Assembly: GCF_900094555.1 (NCBI RefSeq)
Contig: NZ_FMAC01000006.1
Coordinates: 124,001 to 188,000 of the forward strand
DNA length: 64,000 bases
Direction: 5' to 3'
Origin: Martinezella hainanensis
Lineage (GTDB): Bacteria > Pseudomonadota > Alphaproteobacteria > Rhizobiales > Rhizobiaceae
Made by a program: the position numbers and the translations under genes. Positions 32,581-41,945 of this stretch are shown one piece after another (the first letter of the stretch is position 1; each line of letters opens with the position of its first letter). The notes below the pieces were generated by a model. The model ran no database searches. It saw only the letters and a list, made by a program, of their open reading frames with translations, and was not told the origin of the DNA.

Positions 32581-33630
32581 ATGAAGTCCTCGATTTCAAG
32601 CGTGCTGGCGATCGTGCTTGGTCTTGGGCTGGCGTCCGGGAATAGCGCGTGGGCGCAACCAACGGCGGCGCCCGGAGAAGCGGGTGAAGCCTATCAGGGG
32701 ATGCCGGCGATCGCCCCAATGGGCGTCCGTGTGGACCGATATCTGCCGGTCCCGAACTCCGCCGCGGTGCCGCCGGTGGATCCCGCCAAGGGGTACCGCC
32801 TCCAAGAGCTGGGCCATGGTCTCTACATGGTAACCGACAATGCATATCAGTCGATGTTCATGGTCTACGACAAGGGTGTCGTGGTGATGGATGCGCCGCC
32901 CAGCTATTCAGCACATCTGAAGCAGGCGATCGCGGAGGTGACGGATCGGCCGATCACCCATTTGATCTACAGCCACGCCCATATCGACCATATCGGCGGC
33001 GCGGCAGACCTGGGCGGACACCCCATCATCGTCGCCCAGGAGGAAACAAAACGTTTGCTCGAACGATCAAACGATCCGAAGCGGCCCGTGCCCACGGTCA
33101 CGTTCAAGGACCGATATACGCTGAAGGTCGGCAGCCAGGTCTTGGAACTCAGCTATCACGGCAACGCCCACGAGCCCGGCAACATCTTCATCTGGGCGCC
33201 GGCACAGAAGGTGCTGATGGTGGTCGATATCGTCTTCCCGGGTTGGATGGCGTGGTCGGGCTTCGCCGACGCTCAGGATATCCCCGGCTATTTCAATCAG
33301 GTCGCCGAGATCGATAAGATTCCGTTCGAGACCCTGGTCTCGGGGCATGTGGACCGCGTCGGGACCCACGCCGACGTGCGCGAACAGCTCGAATTCATGA
33401 ATGACGTCAAGTCGGCCACCAGGACGGCGCTTCAGACCACGCCCCCGTATGTCGGGATGGCTGATGCGGACAAGACCAACCCCTGGGCAGTGGCTGACAA
33501 CTACATCGACCGCGTGGTGGTCAAGTGCGTCGACGCGGTGACGCCCAAATGGCAATCGCGCCTGGCGGCATACGACGTTTTCATCTGGTCTCAGTGCTTT
33601 GCCATGCAGCAGAGCCTTCGGATCGACTGA
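32581..33630 (+). CDS. Exported metallo-beta-lactamase-fold hydrolase
   Basis: A 349-residue protein with a signal peptide ending SAWA. The MBL metal motif is SHAHIDHIGG, giving His132, His134, Asp136 and His137. Further ligands are likely in YHGNAHEPGN and VSGHVDR. The segment LGHGLYMVTDNAYQSMFMVYDKGVVVMDAP is the standard start of the fold. Members hydrolyse lactones, thioesters or beta-lactams. Nothing in the sequence marks it as a resistance enzyme, and the substrate is unknown. GAGG precedes the ATG by about 7 bp. A terminator-like hairpin follows. Confidence 0.82.
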   Translation: MKSSISSVLAIVLGLGLASGNSAWAQPTAAPGEAGEAYQGMPAIAPMGVRVDRYLPVPNSAAVPPVDPAKGYRLQELGHGLYMVTDNAYQSMFMVYDKGVVVMDAPPSYSAHLKQAIAEVTDRPITHLIYSHAHIDHIGGAADLGGHPIIVAQEETKRLLERSNDPKRPVPTVTFKDRYTLKVGSQVLELSYHGNAHEPGNIFIWAPAQKVLMVVDIVFPGWMAWSGFADAQDIPGYFNQVAEIDKIPFETLVSGHVDRVGTHADVREQLEFMNDVKSATRTALQTTPPYVGMADADKTNPWAVADNYIDRVVVKCVDAVTPKWQSRLAAYDVFIWSQCFAMQQSLRID

Positions 33631-33687
33631 ACGCCCGTTTGAGGTGCGCGTTCGACACCGTGCCTCGAGTGTTCAGAAGATCGTTGC

Positions 33688-33715
33688 ACCGGCGCGCGAG
33701 GTGCGCGCCGGTTTT
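33688..33715 (+). terminator. Terminator after the MBL-fold gene
   Basis: ACCGGCGCGC (33688-33697) and GCGCGCCGGT (33703-33712) form a 10-bp stem with a 5-base loop, followed by TTT. It begins 58 bp after the stop. Confidence 0.7.
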
Positions 33716-33770
33716 GAGTTGGAGCACCGTTATACGGCCCGACGACCGGGCGTAGGAAAAGGAGAATGAT

Positions 33771-34550
33771 ATGGATATCGGGCTGAAGGGGCGACAGGCA
33801 GTCGTCTGCGCGTCGAGCCAGGGGCTTGGGAGGGCCTGTGCGCTGGAACTGGCGCGGGCCGGCTGCAGTGTGGTGGTCAACGGCCGCGACCAGGCGACAT
33901 TGGAGCGGACTGCCGACGAGATCCGCACCGAAACCGGGGCCGAGGTGATCGCAGTCGCCGGCGACGTCACCACCCGCGCTGTCCAGGACGCGCTAATGCG
34001 GGCCGTGCCCCGGGTCGACATCCTGGTCAACAACAATGGCGGCCCGCCGCTGCGCGACTTTCGCGATATCGATCGCGAGGCACTGCTGGCCGGGGTGGTC
34101 GGCAACATGGCGACGCCGATCGAGTTGGTGCAGAGGGTGATTGACGGCATGGTCGAACGGCGCTTCGGCCGCATCGTCAACATCACCTCGGCCACGGTGA
34201 AGATGCCGATAGCAAGGCTCGACCTGTCCAGCGGCGCCCGAGCCGGGTTGACGGGCTTCCTTGCCGGCGTGGCGCGGTCGGTGGCACATGCCAACGTCAC
34301 TATCAACTTCCTGCTGCCCGGGGCGTTCGAAACCAATCGGCGCCGCACGAACGAGCGGACAACAGCAGAACGACGTGGTGTTCCGATCGAGACCGTGCAG
34401 CAGGAGAGCCAAGCGGCCATCCCCGCCGGTCGCTACGGCGACGCTTCCGAATTCGGTGCCGCCTGCGCCTTTCTGTGCTCGGCCCAGGCCGGCTACATCA
34501 CCGGCCAGAGCCTTCTGATCGATGGCGGCGCCTACACCGGGATTTTGTAG
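33771..34550 (+). CDS. SDR-family protein with altered catalytic Tyr/Lys
   Basis: A 259-residue Rossmann protein: VVCASSQGLGRACALELARAG carries the cofactor loop, LVNNNGGPP replaces the NNAG motif, and GQSLLIDGG is the usual SDR end. Where classical SDRs have S-x12-Y-x3-K, this protein reads ITSATVKMPIARLDLSSGAR, with Ser in place of Tyr and Arg in place of Lys. A subgroup of FabG-like proteins shares this LS-x-x-AR pattern, so it may be a genuine variant enzyme. AAAGGAG precedes the ATG. It stands between a terminator and the IS remnants. Confidence 0.78.
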   Translation: MDIGLKGRQAVVCASSQGLGRACALELARAGCSVVVNGRDQATLERTADEIRTETGAEVIAVAGDVTTRAVQDALMRAVPRVDILVNNNGGPPLRDFRDIDREALLAGVVGNMATPIELVQRVIDGMVERRFGRIVNITSATVKMPIARLDLSSGARAGLTGFLAGVARSVAHANVTINFLLPGAFETNRRRTNERTTAERRGVPIETVQQESQAAIPAGRYGDASEFGAACAFLCSAQAGYITGQSLLIDGGAYTGIL

Positions 34551-34629
34551 AGTCACACAGAGCGTCGGCACCGTTCGGTGCCGGCGCCGCGGTTCCCTGC
34601 ATCAGCTGGAGCGAGATGGCGGGGCTTGG

Positions 34630-35134
34630 CAGCAAGCAAGATCGCCGCCTGACCATCTCGATCGAGCCCATCGTCGGTCCGGTTGTCGAGATCGTGAGCC
34701 GAGACCGATGCGGGCGTTACGCGCAAGCTGCTCGCGAGGGTGCACCGCAAGCACGCCAAGTGGCTGATCGGTTCCATCTCATGCAGAATCTCCGCGTCGT
34801 AATCGAGGAGCAGATGAGCCTTTCCGGCCATGCCACGGGAAGAGCACTGCTGCCGGATAAAAGTATCGGGAGCTTGCAAGTCGATCTGATTCAGGATGAT
34901 CCGCACGTTGACGCAACGCTCTGGCGCCGGGTCCGTCACGCTCATCGACAATCACGGCAGGCGATATTCGATACGGTGCACGCTTTGAACAAAGAAGGTC
35001 GTCCCATTCGGAGATTGCACAGCGCACTGGCTGCGGCCGGCGCAGCATCGCGAAATGGCCGACTTTCGAGACGTCACCCGACTGACAGAAGTCGGCGCTG
35101 AGGCCAACATCCCCTTTATACTTCGAGGCATTCC
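34630..35134 (+). mobile_element. ISL3-family transposase remnant
   Basis: The frame reads VVEIVSRDRCGRYAQAAREG, PQARQVADRFHLMQNLR, and RQAIFDTVHALNKEG. After a frame change near 35005 it continues HSEIAQRTGCGRRSIAKW, and after a stop TSPLYFEAF. These are consecutive segments of ISL3-type transposases (DDE core, then the internal HTH). The N-terminal zinc-finger part and the C-terminus are gone. It ends abruptly inside a DJ-1/PfpI-like gene fragment. Confidence 0.75.
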
Positions 35135-35336
35135 GCGCGGTCGAGGACAGATGTACCATCAGTTCGGGGTCGTCCACCCAGGCCTTGGCGGATGCGTCAA
35201 GCAGCGGCGATCTGAGAGCGCGCGGCTCAAGCGGCGACATACCGCCCTTGGGGCTGACAATGTGCTGCTCACAACCACGCTCGGCGAACACGTCCCATGC
35301 ATGCGTCAGCTCCGAAAGCCAAAGACCGGTCGGGTG
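35134..35336 (-). pseudogene. DJ-1/PfpI-type glutamine amidotransferase fragment
   Basis: Minus-strand frame reading TGLWLSELTHAWDVFAERGC, QHIVSPKGGMSPLEPRAL and LLDASAKAWVDDPELMVHLS. This is the N-terminal part of the class I glutamine amidotransferase-like (DJ-1/PfpI, HSP31-related) family. Both ends are replaced by IS-derived sequence: ISL3 remnant on one side and an orfA-like remnant on the other. The nucleophile-elbow cysteine is lost, so it cannot be functional. Confidence 0.6.
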
Positions 35337-35450
35337 CGACGGCAAGCAAGCTCTGCTACCGAATTCTCGGAAGACCGGGCCTCCTCAACGATCTGCCACG
35401 TCTCCTGCGTCGTCGAGTTCCGCTGCCCTCTTCAAGAATTGTCATCCATT
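35337..35450 (-). mobile_element. Possible IS OrfA remnant
   Basis: On the minus strand the short frame TWQIVEEARSSENSVAELAC resembles the helix-turn-helix start of IS66/IS3-type OrfA proteins. It is about 25 codons long and in a different frame from the Arg-rich stretch before it. The call is weak. Confidence 0.3.
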
Positions 35451-35829
35451 CCGCCTTCGTGTCCGCTTATTCCGATAATGGACACTTATTCCGCCAGCAG
35501 CACTAATCCGTTGGGCAGCCATAACCCGCCTTTGCGACCCTCTGGCAAATTTGCACGCTCTGCATGTAATACCAGTCTCTTGACATGTGGGATTTTTTCC
35601 CATTTAATCATTGAGTAAAGTTTCGAAACAATTTGATGCAAAGCCGCCTGAACCAAGTTGCGCTTAGCATTGATGGCTGGGTGATGATGACGATTAGGTA
35701 CTGGATCGACGGCATGCTCGCTAATGGCTCTTGTGAATGGCCCTAATTTGCAGCATCCCCTCCATTAGCAATCGACATTCGGCCGCATATATCGCGGTGA
35801 CGCGAAGCAACCAAATTTTGGCATCTGTT

Positions 35830-36681
35830 ATGAAGCAACAACGACCACGGCCCGTCATTTCCGACGCCGCATTGCAGCGTATGTTGGGAAAAGTTCTAAA
35901 ACCGTTTGTCCGCCTGTCTCTTGCGAGCGGATTAACATTCCCGGCGTTCGCAACGATCCTCAAGCGCTTGTACGTCGATGTCGCGGAAAAAGAATACGGT
36001 TTGCCGGGTAAAAAGCAAACTGACAGCAGGATCTCATTGATAACGGGTATCCATCGCAAGGATGTCAGCAAGCTGCGAGTTGGTGACATGCCTTTACCTG
36101 CGCCCCCGCCACCCGTGTCGCGCACAAGTCGTATTATCGCAAGGTGGCTTGCCGACGCTCGTTACCTAGACGAAGAAGGGACTCCGCGGGCATTGCCACG
36201 GATAGCGGAAAATGGCGCCGCATCCTTCGAGACACTTGTCGAAGATGTAACACGAGATCTGCGTCCCCGCGCTGTTCTCGATGAATGGCTGAACCGCGGA
36301 ATCGCAACATTGGACATCCATGACCGCGTCCATCTTGGAGCGGCAGCTATAGTTCCAGATCCTGGTGATAGTGCCAAAGAGCATTTTTTCGCCCGCAACA
36401 TACATGATCATGCTTCTGCAGCGGTTTTAAACATGTTGTCGGCAGATCCCGCATTCTTCGAACGTGCGGTACACTACGATAATATTTCACTGGAGCTCGC
36501 GAAAAAGCTGAACGATATAAGCAGGGTGGAATCGATGGATCTGCTTGTTCGCTTGAATCGCCTGGCGAATGAAGAGGTCAAGGCTGATAAGGGAGGTCAG
36601 GCTCGCTGGATCACCGGTGTCTACATTTTCACTGAAGCTAAAAGCGATATGGACCTTAACGATGTCGAGGATGATCAATGA
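35830..36681 (+). CDS. DUF6502 family protein
   Basis: A 283-residue soluble protein. The N-terminal half carries the DUF6502 pattern: VLKPFVRLSLASGLTFPAFATILKRLYVDVAE, then GKKQTDSRISLITGIHRKDVSKLR, which looks like a winged-helix module. PRAVLDEWLNRGIATLD lies in the middle and a helical C-terminus follows. I chose the Met at MKQQRPRP as the start; a longer upstream start at 35737 has no supporting ribosome site. The stop overlaps the next gene by 4 bp (ATGA), so the two are translationally coupled. Function is unknown. Confidence 0.75.
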   Translation: MKQQRPRPVISDAALQRMLGKVLKPFVRLSLASGLTFPAFATILKRLYVDVAEKEYGLPGKKQTDSRISLITGIHRKDVSKLRVGDMPLPAPPPPVSRTSRIIARWLADARYLDEEGTPRALPRIAENGAASFETLVEDVTRDLRPRAVLDEWLNRGIATLDIHDRVHLGAAAIVPDPGDSAKEHFFARNIHDHASAAVLNMLSADPAFFERAVHYDNISLELAKKLNDISRVESMDLLVRLNRLANEEVKADKGGQARWITGVYIFTEAKSDMDLNDVEDDQ

Positions 36682-37703
36682 CATCCATCCGCCTATATCG
36701 CCGGCGCTTCTTGAAGCTTGCCTCAGTTTCACCTGTCATTTTGGCTTCTCTTGTAAATGCGCAGGATTTTCCGCCACCGATTGACCATGGGATTGGCGGC
36801 ACGGGCAACTCCTTGAAGGGTGGCGACGATCATGGCATCGGCGGAACCGGTATTTTCGGGACAATCAAACGCTTTGGCAGCATTTATGTGAACGGGCATC
36901 GTATCACCTACTCACCGGATGTACCTATCTATCTTGATGGCATCCGGGCGAACGCACGCGCGATGCGCCTGGGACAAGTCGTAAGAGTAGCGCTTGCTGG
37001 TTCGCTCGCAAGTCCGGTTGCTAGCGCCATCTACGTCACGAGTGAGGTGACAGGTCGTGTTGAGAGCATCGATACACATGGCCTCGTTGTACTTTCGCAA
37101 CGTATCGAATTGACACCGCAAACTTCGTTGCCGAAATTGAAGCTCGGCATGATCGTATCCGTTTACGGGATTCGCAAGCCGGACGGCGTTATCGTTGCAA
37201 GTCTAATCGAGCGCCGTTCCCGTCGAACTCATCCATTGCTTCGAGGTGTGGCGACAAACGATTCCGGTCGACTGAAAATTGGTGATCTTACGCTGGACCT
37301 CTCCTCCGACCACCTTGTAGGACGGCGAGTTGTGGTTGATTTTGCTGGTGGATCTGGCGACTTGCATATCCTTCGCGTCAAGGAAGAAGAGTTGGTTCCG
37401 GGGCTTAACAACGGTAACATAAATATTGAGACTTACGCAGAAAGCGACGGCCACGCCGTCAACCTGGGAATCGGCATCACATTGAGCGGGGCCAAGGCCG
37501 CGTCTCTTGTGTCTCGCTCCCATGTCTATCTAGATCTCGCAATCAGCGGGGGTGATTTCGTTTCGTCTCAGCGCCAAGCTGAGCCTTTAGGACCAAATCC
37601 ACTTCAATCCAAACCACAAATTGAGGGGCCTGCCTCCCAAGACGGGCGTGGACACGGCGCTGGACCAGAGAGATCAGACGGACCGGGGGGACAACCAAGA
37701 TAG
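36678..37703 (+). CDS. DUF5666 domain exported protein
   Basis: A 341-residue protein with a Tat-like leader (YRRRFLKLASVSPVILA). A Gly-rich repeat follows (DHGIGGTG occurs twice, separated by NSLKGGD). The body consists of small beta-barrel modules of the DUF5666 type: GTIKRFGSIYVNGHRITYSP, ALAGSLASPVASAIYVTSEV, GRVESIDTHGLVVLSQRI, and so on. The C-terminus is low-complexity and rich in Gly, Pro and Gln. It is coupled to the DUF6502 gene. The pair recurs in proteobacteria according to my recollection, but its function is not known to me. Confidence 0.75.
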   Translation: MTSIRLYRRRFLKLASVSPVILASLVNAQDFPPPIDHGIGGTGNSLKGGDDHGIGGTGIFGTIKRFGSIYVNGHRITYSPDVPIYLDGIRANARAMRLGQVVRVALAGSLASPVASAIYVTSEVTGRVESIDTHGLVVLSQRIELTPQTSLPKLKLGMIVSVYGIRKPDGVIVASLIERRSRRTHPLLRGVATNDSGRLKIGDLTLDLSSDHLVGRRVVVDFAGGSGDLHILRVKEEELVPGLNNGNINIETYAESDGHAVNLGIGITLSGAKAASLVSRSHVYLDLAISGGDFVSSQRQAEPLGPNPLQSKPQIEGPASQDGRGHGAGPERSDGPGGQPR

Positions 37704-37912
37704 TGCGGTTTGTCTTGAAGCAGACGGCCTGCATAAGGACAACAGTTTAGCTACGGGGGCGATGCCTGCATGCCAAGCATAACCTTGTGCCGCGTAAAAT
37801 AGCCAACGCAATCCATCTCATCGACAATGTGAGGCCGGTTAAGGCATCCATGTTGCATGAGAGTACACAATGAATCCGCCCATGAAGCACAATGATTTAG
37901 GAAGATAAGGGT

Positions 37913-38428
37913 ATGGAAGCTCCGCGTAGGATAGACGCCGATAGCCAAGGCGAACCAGTTGATGTGATGACAAGATTGAAACTTGCTTGTGCCGAACTCA
38001 GCCAAGCGGTCGTTCTGGTGAGCGAGCAGCAAAACACAAATTCGCTAGACATGCCGAAGAGACCGTTTCTGTACAGCGACGGTTACGCTCTGTTCGACCC
38101 GGCCTCGGTTGAAGAATTAGTTCGCAATCTCAGAGCCTGCTCGGAGGACCATGCAAGGGTGATTGCCAATATTGGCGATTGGATCTGTGACGGTGCTGTT
38201 CGATCAATCAGTCAACGTGTCAGCGCACTCGATGGTCTCGCTGCAACAATGAAAGCTCATGTTGAAAGCGCCCGTGAACGCCAGTGGCAAAATTTCTGCC
38301 TTTTCGCCGTTGGAGCTGCGGGATTCGTTATCGGGTTAACAGTCGCAATTGGTCTTCTATACTTTGTTGCATCGGGCCACGATTTTGGACTCCTTGCCAG
38401 CCCGGTCGGCTCGACACCGAGGTTTTAG
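37913..38428 (+). CDS. Single-pass membrane protein, hypothetical
   Basis: A 171-residue protein. A soluble helical part (LKLACAELSQAVVLVSEQ, VEELVRNLRACSEDHARVI) leads to a coiled segment (SQRVSALDGLAATMKAHVESARERQWQNF). One hydrophobic helix follows (LFAVGAAGFVIGLTVAIGLLYFV), then a short tail. The layout (coiled coil, ERQW, then TM) is reminiscent of DUF6118-type plasmid proteins, but I cannot confirm this. GGAAG lies upstream of the ATG. It follows the DUF5666 gene after 210 bp. Confidence 0.5.
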   Translation: MEAPRRIDADSQGEPVDVMTRLKLACAELSQAVVLVSEQQNTNSLDMPKRPFLYSDGYALFDPASVEELVRNLRACSEDHARVIANIGDWICDGAVRSISQRVSALDGLAATMKAHVESARERQWQNFCLFAVGAAGFVIGLTVAIGLLYFVASGHDFGLLASPVGSTPRF

Positions 38429-38689
38429 CCAAGTTGAACAACGTTGTGAGAACATGGTGCCGGTGATTGACGGCAGAATTTGTGAAAACGAAAGTCTGCT
38501 GCGAATTCCGGGATATAGTGATGAGCGTGAGTATTTCGTGTCACTCTCCGCTTAATTGTGAGAAACAGACCTCAACGATTTCAGCGGGTTGCCTGAGTGT
38601 TAATTTCACTAAGAGCTGACCTGGCGTTCGAGTGCTCCCTCGGGCTTGAGCAGCGAGGCGCATCAAACTAAGACGCCTGCTGGGTAAGT

Positions 38690-38850
38690 TGGGTTTCAAG
38701 TGCTTCTGGTGATCAATAGCCGAGTGCCGACTGTAGGCGTTTGGCATTTTAGAGCTGTTCGATGAATCTCGGCAATCGTTCGGCCACGTTGACAAGGATG
38801 TGGTAACCGACGACATAAACGTCCTTGACTATCTGAAGATGAGTGTAGCA
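38690..38850 (-). mobile_element. IS3-family transposase tail, degenerate
   Basis: The minus strand reads YVVGYHILVNVAERLPRFIE, then QL, a stop, NAKRLQSALGY, a stop, and SPEALET. This is the end of IS3-group transposases (Y-N-x-K-R-L-H-S-A-L-G-Y-x-S-P-E-x-F-E) with in-frame stops. Only about 55 codons survive, so it is dead. Confidence 0.65.
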
Positions 38851-38964
38851 ATGATTGGGTTATATGGAGGATGACTGTCGGATATTGATCTCTCAATATT
38901 TCGCTTTGCTATGACATTTCTAGAGGCGTAGCCTAGGCCTGAAATAGGGGGAGTCCACACGGAC

Positions 38965-40155
38965 TCACAGGCCTAACTGGGCCGAGCTCCCCCTCACCAG
39001 CTTTGCTATTAGGCCCGCGAATTGATCGTTGAGGGTTTCAGCATTGTATTCACCTTCGACTTTCTGCCGCGCTGCATGTGCGATGTTCCTACACACCTGC
39101 GGGTGTTCAACTATCCAGCCGATTTTGTCAGCAAGTGCAGAGACATCTCTCTCCGCCGCCAAGAAGCCAGTCTCATGATCTTCGATCAATTCCGGAATCC
39201 CCGAATGATATGTGCTGAGCACCGTCAGCCCGGAGGCCATCGCCTCCATGAGTGCGACCGGAACCCCTTCCAGATCGCCGTTGCTTGCCGTTACACTCGG
39301 CAGAATAAAGACATGCGATCGCGCAAGCCAAAGTTTGACATCATGGTGGGCAAGGCTACCCAGGAACGTCACGCGGTTGGATATCCCAAGCTCGTTTGTC
39401 AGGTCCCGGAGATTGTCAAGCAAAGGTCCATCGCCCACCACGGTATATCGCCAATCGAGCTCGCTGCGGGATGCGTAAAGCTGCCCCAAGGCGCGAAGAG
39501 AGAATTCGATGCCCTTCTTTTCAATGAGCCGGCAGACGGAAATGAGCTGCAGCGGGCCACCTTCCCGGGATCGCCATTCAAACGGAATTTGAGTGACGTC
39601 GATGCCCATATGATGCACTGCCGTACGGTCATGCGGAGCACCTGCTTCCGTCAGCATATGACGGAAAAGCTGATTGACGGTAAGGTTAAGCGAACCGAGC
39701 TTGAAAAGATCCCGATATTGTTTCAAACCGTTCTCGCGTAGGGGAACGCCGACATCAAAACCGTGAAATATCGTAACGATCGGCGGCTTGATGCTCACGC
39801 GCTTCTTAAGACGCGCAACACGCGCGCCGTTTTGGCCGAAATGAGCAACGACGGCATCAAAATCATTGAGTCGCCGGACGGACAGCGTATCCAGGCCCGC
39901 CGAGACTTTATCTTTGATTTTGGCTGGAAGGCGATCGATCTTCGGTCGGAGGTTACCAAATTTACCCCACCAATCATGCGTGTGTGCGAGCAGAACGGAC
40001 AAAGACTCCTTGCTTCGATCGAGATGAGGATAATCAGTGATCCCCTCACAGACGATGCCGACTTCGAAGCCACGCTTCATCAATCCAACCATCTGGCTGA
40101 TCACAAAGGTTTCCGACAGCGTAGGAAACCGGCCAACGACGAAACCAATACGCAT
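38965..40155 (-). CDS. Family 4 glycosyltransferase
   Basis: A 396-residue GT-B enzyme from ATG 40155 (GAGGGG upstream). The N-terminal domain starts MRIGFVVGRFPTLSETFV, a motif found in exopolysaccharide and colanic-acid GT4 enzymes (AmsK/WcaL-like). The C-terminal GT4 domain shows ISVCRLIEKKGIEFSLRAL, YTVVGDGPLLDNL, and EGVPVALMEAMASG, the donor-binding E-x7-E region. It transfers a sugar from a nucleotide donor in polysaccharide assembly. It is the last gene of a minus-strand cluster with a flippase, another GT4 and UDP-glucose dehydrogenase. Confidence 0.85.
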   Translation of the reverse strand: MRIGFVVGRFPTLSETFVISQMVGLMKRGFEVGIVCEGITDYPHLDRSKESLSVLLAHTHDWWGKFGNLRPKIDRLPAKIKDKVSAGLDTLSVRRLNDFDAVVAHFGQNGARVARLKKRVSIKPPIVTIFHGFDVGVPLRENGLKQYRDLFKLGSLNLTVNQLFRHMLTEAGAPHDRTAVHHMGIDVTQIPFEWRSREGGPLQLISVCRLIEKKGIEFSLRALGQLYASRSELDWRYTVVGDGPLLDNLRDLTNELGISNRVTFLGSLAHHDVKLWLARSHVFILPSVTASNGDLEGVPVALMEAMASGLTVLSTYHSGIPELIEDHETGFLAAERDVSALADKIGWIVEHPQVCRNIAHAARQKVEGEYNAETLNDQFAGLIAKLVRGSSAQLGL

Positions 40156-40345
40156 CAACCCCTCAATTTGTTCTGTTGAGACGCGAGAAAGGACACAGAG
40201 AACTCAGCCAACATGTGCTGCCGGGTGCAGTGGGCCGCATCGCGCCTTTGGAGCCTTTTTCAACGGAATCAATGCCTTTCGATACCCGCTTGGAAGAGAT
40301 CTATCCCGAAGATTTGTCGCGGAACGCAACGTCCCGTCGGCAAGC

Positions 40346-41806
40346 TCATGACCGCACGGCACTCGCAATATTGATGGCAGCGCTGCGCAGAATGCGACGT
40401 GACTGCGGAAGCAAGCTGACCAGGATCAATGCTATCGCGTAATTGCACACGACAGCGATCGCGATCGTCACAAGATCCGAACTTGTACCGAGAGATCGGA
40501 CCAGAGCGTGGTAAGGAAGCCATGCTATCGCCGAAGACGTCAAAAAAAGGGCCTGCATCAAGAGAAAATCGAACGCAGTGACGGGGCCAACCCGATGTAA
40601 TTGGGCGGCCAGGAACGGCAGCAATATATAGCCGCTTATCGCATAGGCGGCAGCGACCCCTATGGCGCCCCATTGCAGCCCTAGGACAAATGCGATGACC
40701 GTCACGAGAGACGAAAACATACCCCATTGAAACATCGAATTCGTCCTGCCCTGACAAATGAAAATCCAACCCGTAGTACTGGATATGGGCTGTATGAGGC
40801 TTGCAATTCCCAACCAGGCAAAGATCGGTGCCACGGGCAGCCATTGTTTTCCGAAAAGAACCGCCACGAGCTGGTCGGAGGCAAACGTCAACGCCGCAAT
40901 TCCTGGTATGGTGACCAATCCCAGCAGCCAAACAGTCCGCAGATAAATCTCGCGGAACTTGAGCTTATCATCCTGTATTCGGCTCATGAGCGGAATCATG
41001 ACGCGCGTCAATGGCTGAATAATATTCTGCAACGGAAATAATAAGAGCTTGTAGGCTCGGTCGTAATATCCAAGCTGCACCGCTCCCGAATATTTGCCGA
41101 TCAATATATTATCAAGGTTGCGGGCGAAAAAGTTCACGAGATTGAATCCAGTAAGATTAGCCCCAAATGAAACGATTTCGCGATCGATGTTCAATTCAGG
41201 TCGACCCGGCATCCAGCGCGTCACCTGCCAGGCCAAAATCAGCACGATGACCGCCGATACCGCCGGCCCCAGAACCAGCGACCAATAACCAAATCCCCAA
41301 TAAGCTGCCGCCGCGGTGATAACGAGTCCGGCAAATGCCGAGCTGACGTCGTTCACGGCCAGTTGGCCAAACTGAAGATCACGGTTCATGAGCGCAAGCG
41401 GCAATGCTGCCAGGCTACCCAGGAAAAGAGGCAGAGCGGTGGCGAGGGTGATCCCCAGCATGCGGGAGTCGCCATAGAAACTTGCAACAATGGGAGCGGA
41501 GGCTGACAGGACTACCGTGCAGCCAAGTCCGACCGATGCACTCATCCAGAATACCTGATTGAGCTGTTTCCGGGTGATTTCCTTGCGCTGAATGACAGCC
41601 TGCTGAAGTCCGAGATTCTGAAAAAGTCCCACGAAAGCCGCAATCGGAGCAACTGCGGCTACAAGACCAAAGTCTTCAGGACGGAGCAATCGAGCCAGAA
41701 TAACCACGGAAAGGAATTGAATGGCCATCCTGAGGACTTGCGCGACTGCCGTCACGAGTCCGGCGCGAAGGGCGACTCGGCCAAAATAAATCTTCTCAGT
41801 GGTCAA
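40346..41806 (-). CDS. Polysaccharide flippase (Wzx/MOP superfamily)
   Basis: About 486 residues with roughly 12-14 transmembrane helices. VILARLLRPEDFGLVAAV is the conserved N-terminal motif of lipopolysaccharide/exopolysaccharide translocases (WzxC/ExoT-like), and YYDRAYKLLLFPLQNIIQPL is the middle signature. It would flip lipid-linked repeat units across the inner membrane. No ATG fits. I use the TTG at 41806, which has GAGGG eight bases upstream; a TTG at 41848 is the alternative. It lies between two GT4 genes, with 190 bp to the next gene. Confidence 0.85.
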   Translation of the reverse strand: MTTEKIYFGRVALRAGLVTAVAQVLRMAIQFLSVVILARLLRPEDFGLVAAVAPIAAFVGLFQNLGLQQAVIQRKEITRKQLNQVFWMSASVGLGCTVVLSASAPIVASFYGDSRMLGITLATALPLFLGSLAALPLALMNRDLQFGQLAVNDVSSAFAGLVITAAAAYWGFGYWSLVLGPAVSAVIVLILAWQVTRWMPGRPELNIDREIVSFGANLTGFNLVNFFARNLDNILIGKYSGAVQLGYYDRAYKLLLFPLQNIIQPLTRVMIPLMSRIQDDKLKFREIYLRTVWLLGLVTIPGIAALTFASDQLVAVLFGKQWLPVAPIFAWLGIASLIQPISSTTGWIFICQGRTNSMFQWGMFSSLVTVIAFVLGLQWGAIGVAAAYAISGYILLPFLAAQLHRVGPVTAFDFLLMQALFLTSSAIAWLPYHALVRSLGTSSDLVTIAIAVVCNYAIALILVSLLPQSRRILRSAAINIASAVRS

Positions 41807-41945
41807 GCTGGCACCCTCGATCCGGCGCGATCGCCGGTAACGTCCCAAACGTCCATTCTCATCAGGTAAATGGCACTCCCTTTAACCACCTGCTGCCGCG
41901 AATGTCCAACAAGGGGATGGACTTGCCTCTTCGAACTGAAAACGA

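Noticed and set aside
32581..33630. Beta-lactam resistance gene
   Set aside because: The MBL fold is clear, but the HAHIDH superfamily is mostly lactonases, thioesterases and oxidoreductases, and nothing marks this as a beta-lactamase.
34564..34584. CGGCACCG-TT-CGGTGCCG hairpin after the SDR stop
   Set aside because: The loop is too tight and no T-run follows; support for a terminator is insufficient.
35486..35760. Minus-strand frame ending IKWEKIPHVKRLVLHAERAN...LVLLAE
   Set aside because: It reads open for about 90 codons and looks protein-like, but has no ribosome site and only an internal ATG at 35611. It may be a gene relic; I cannot assign a family.
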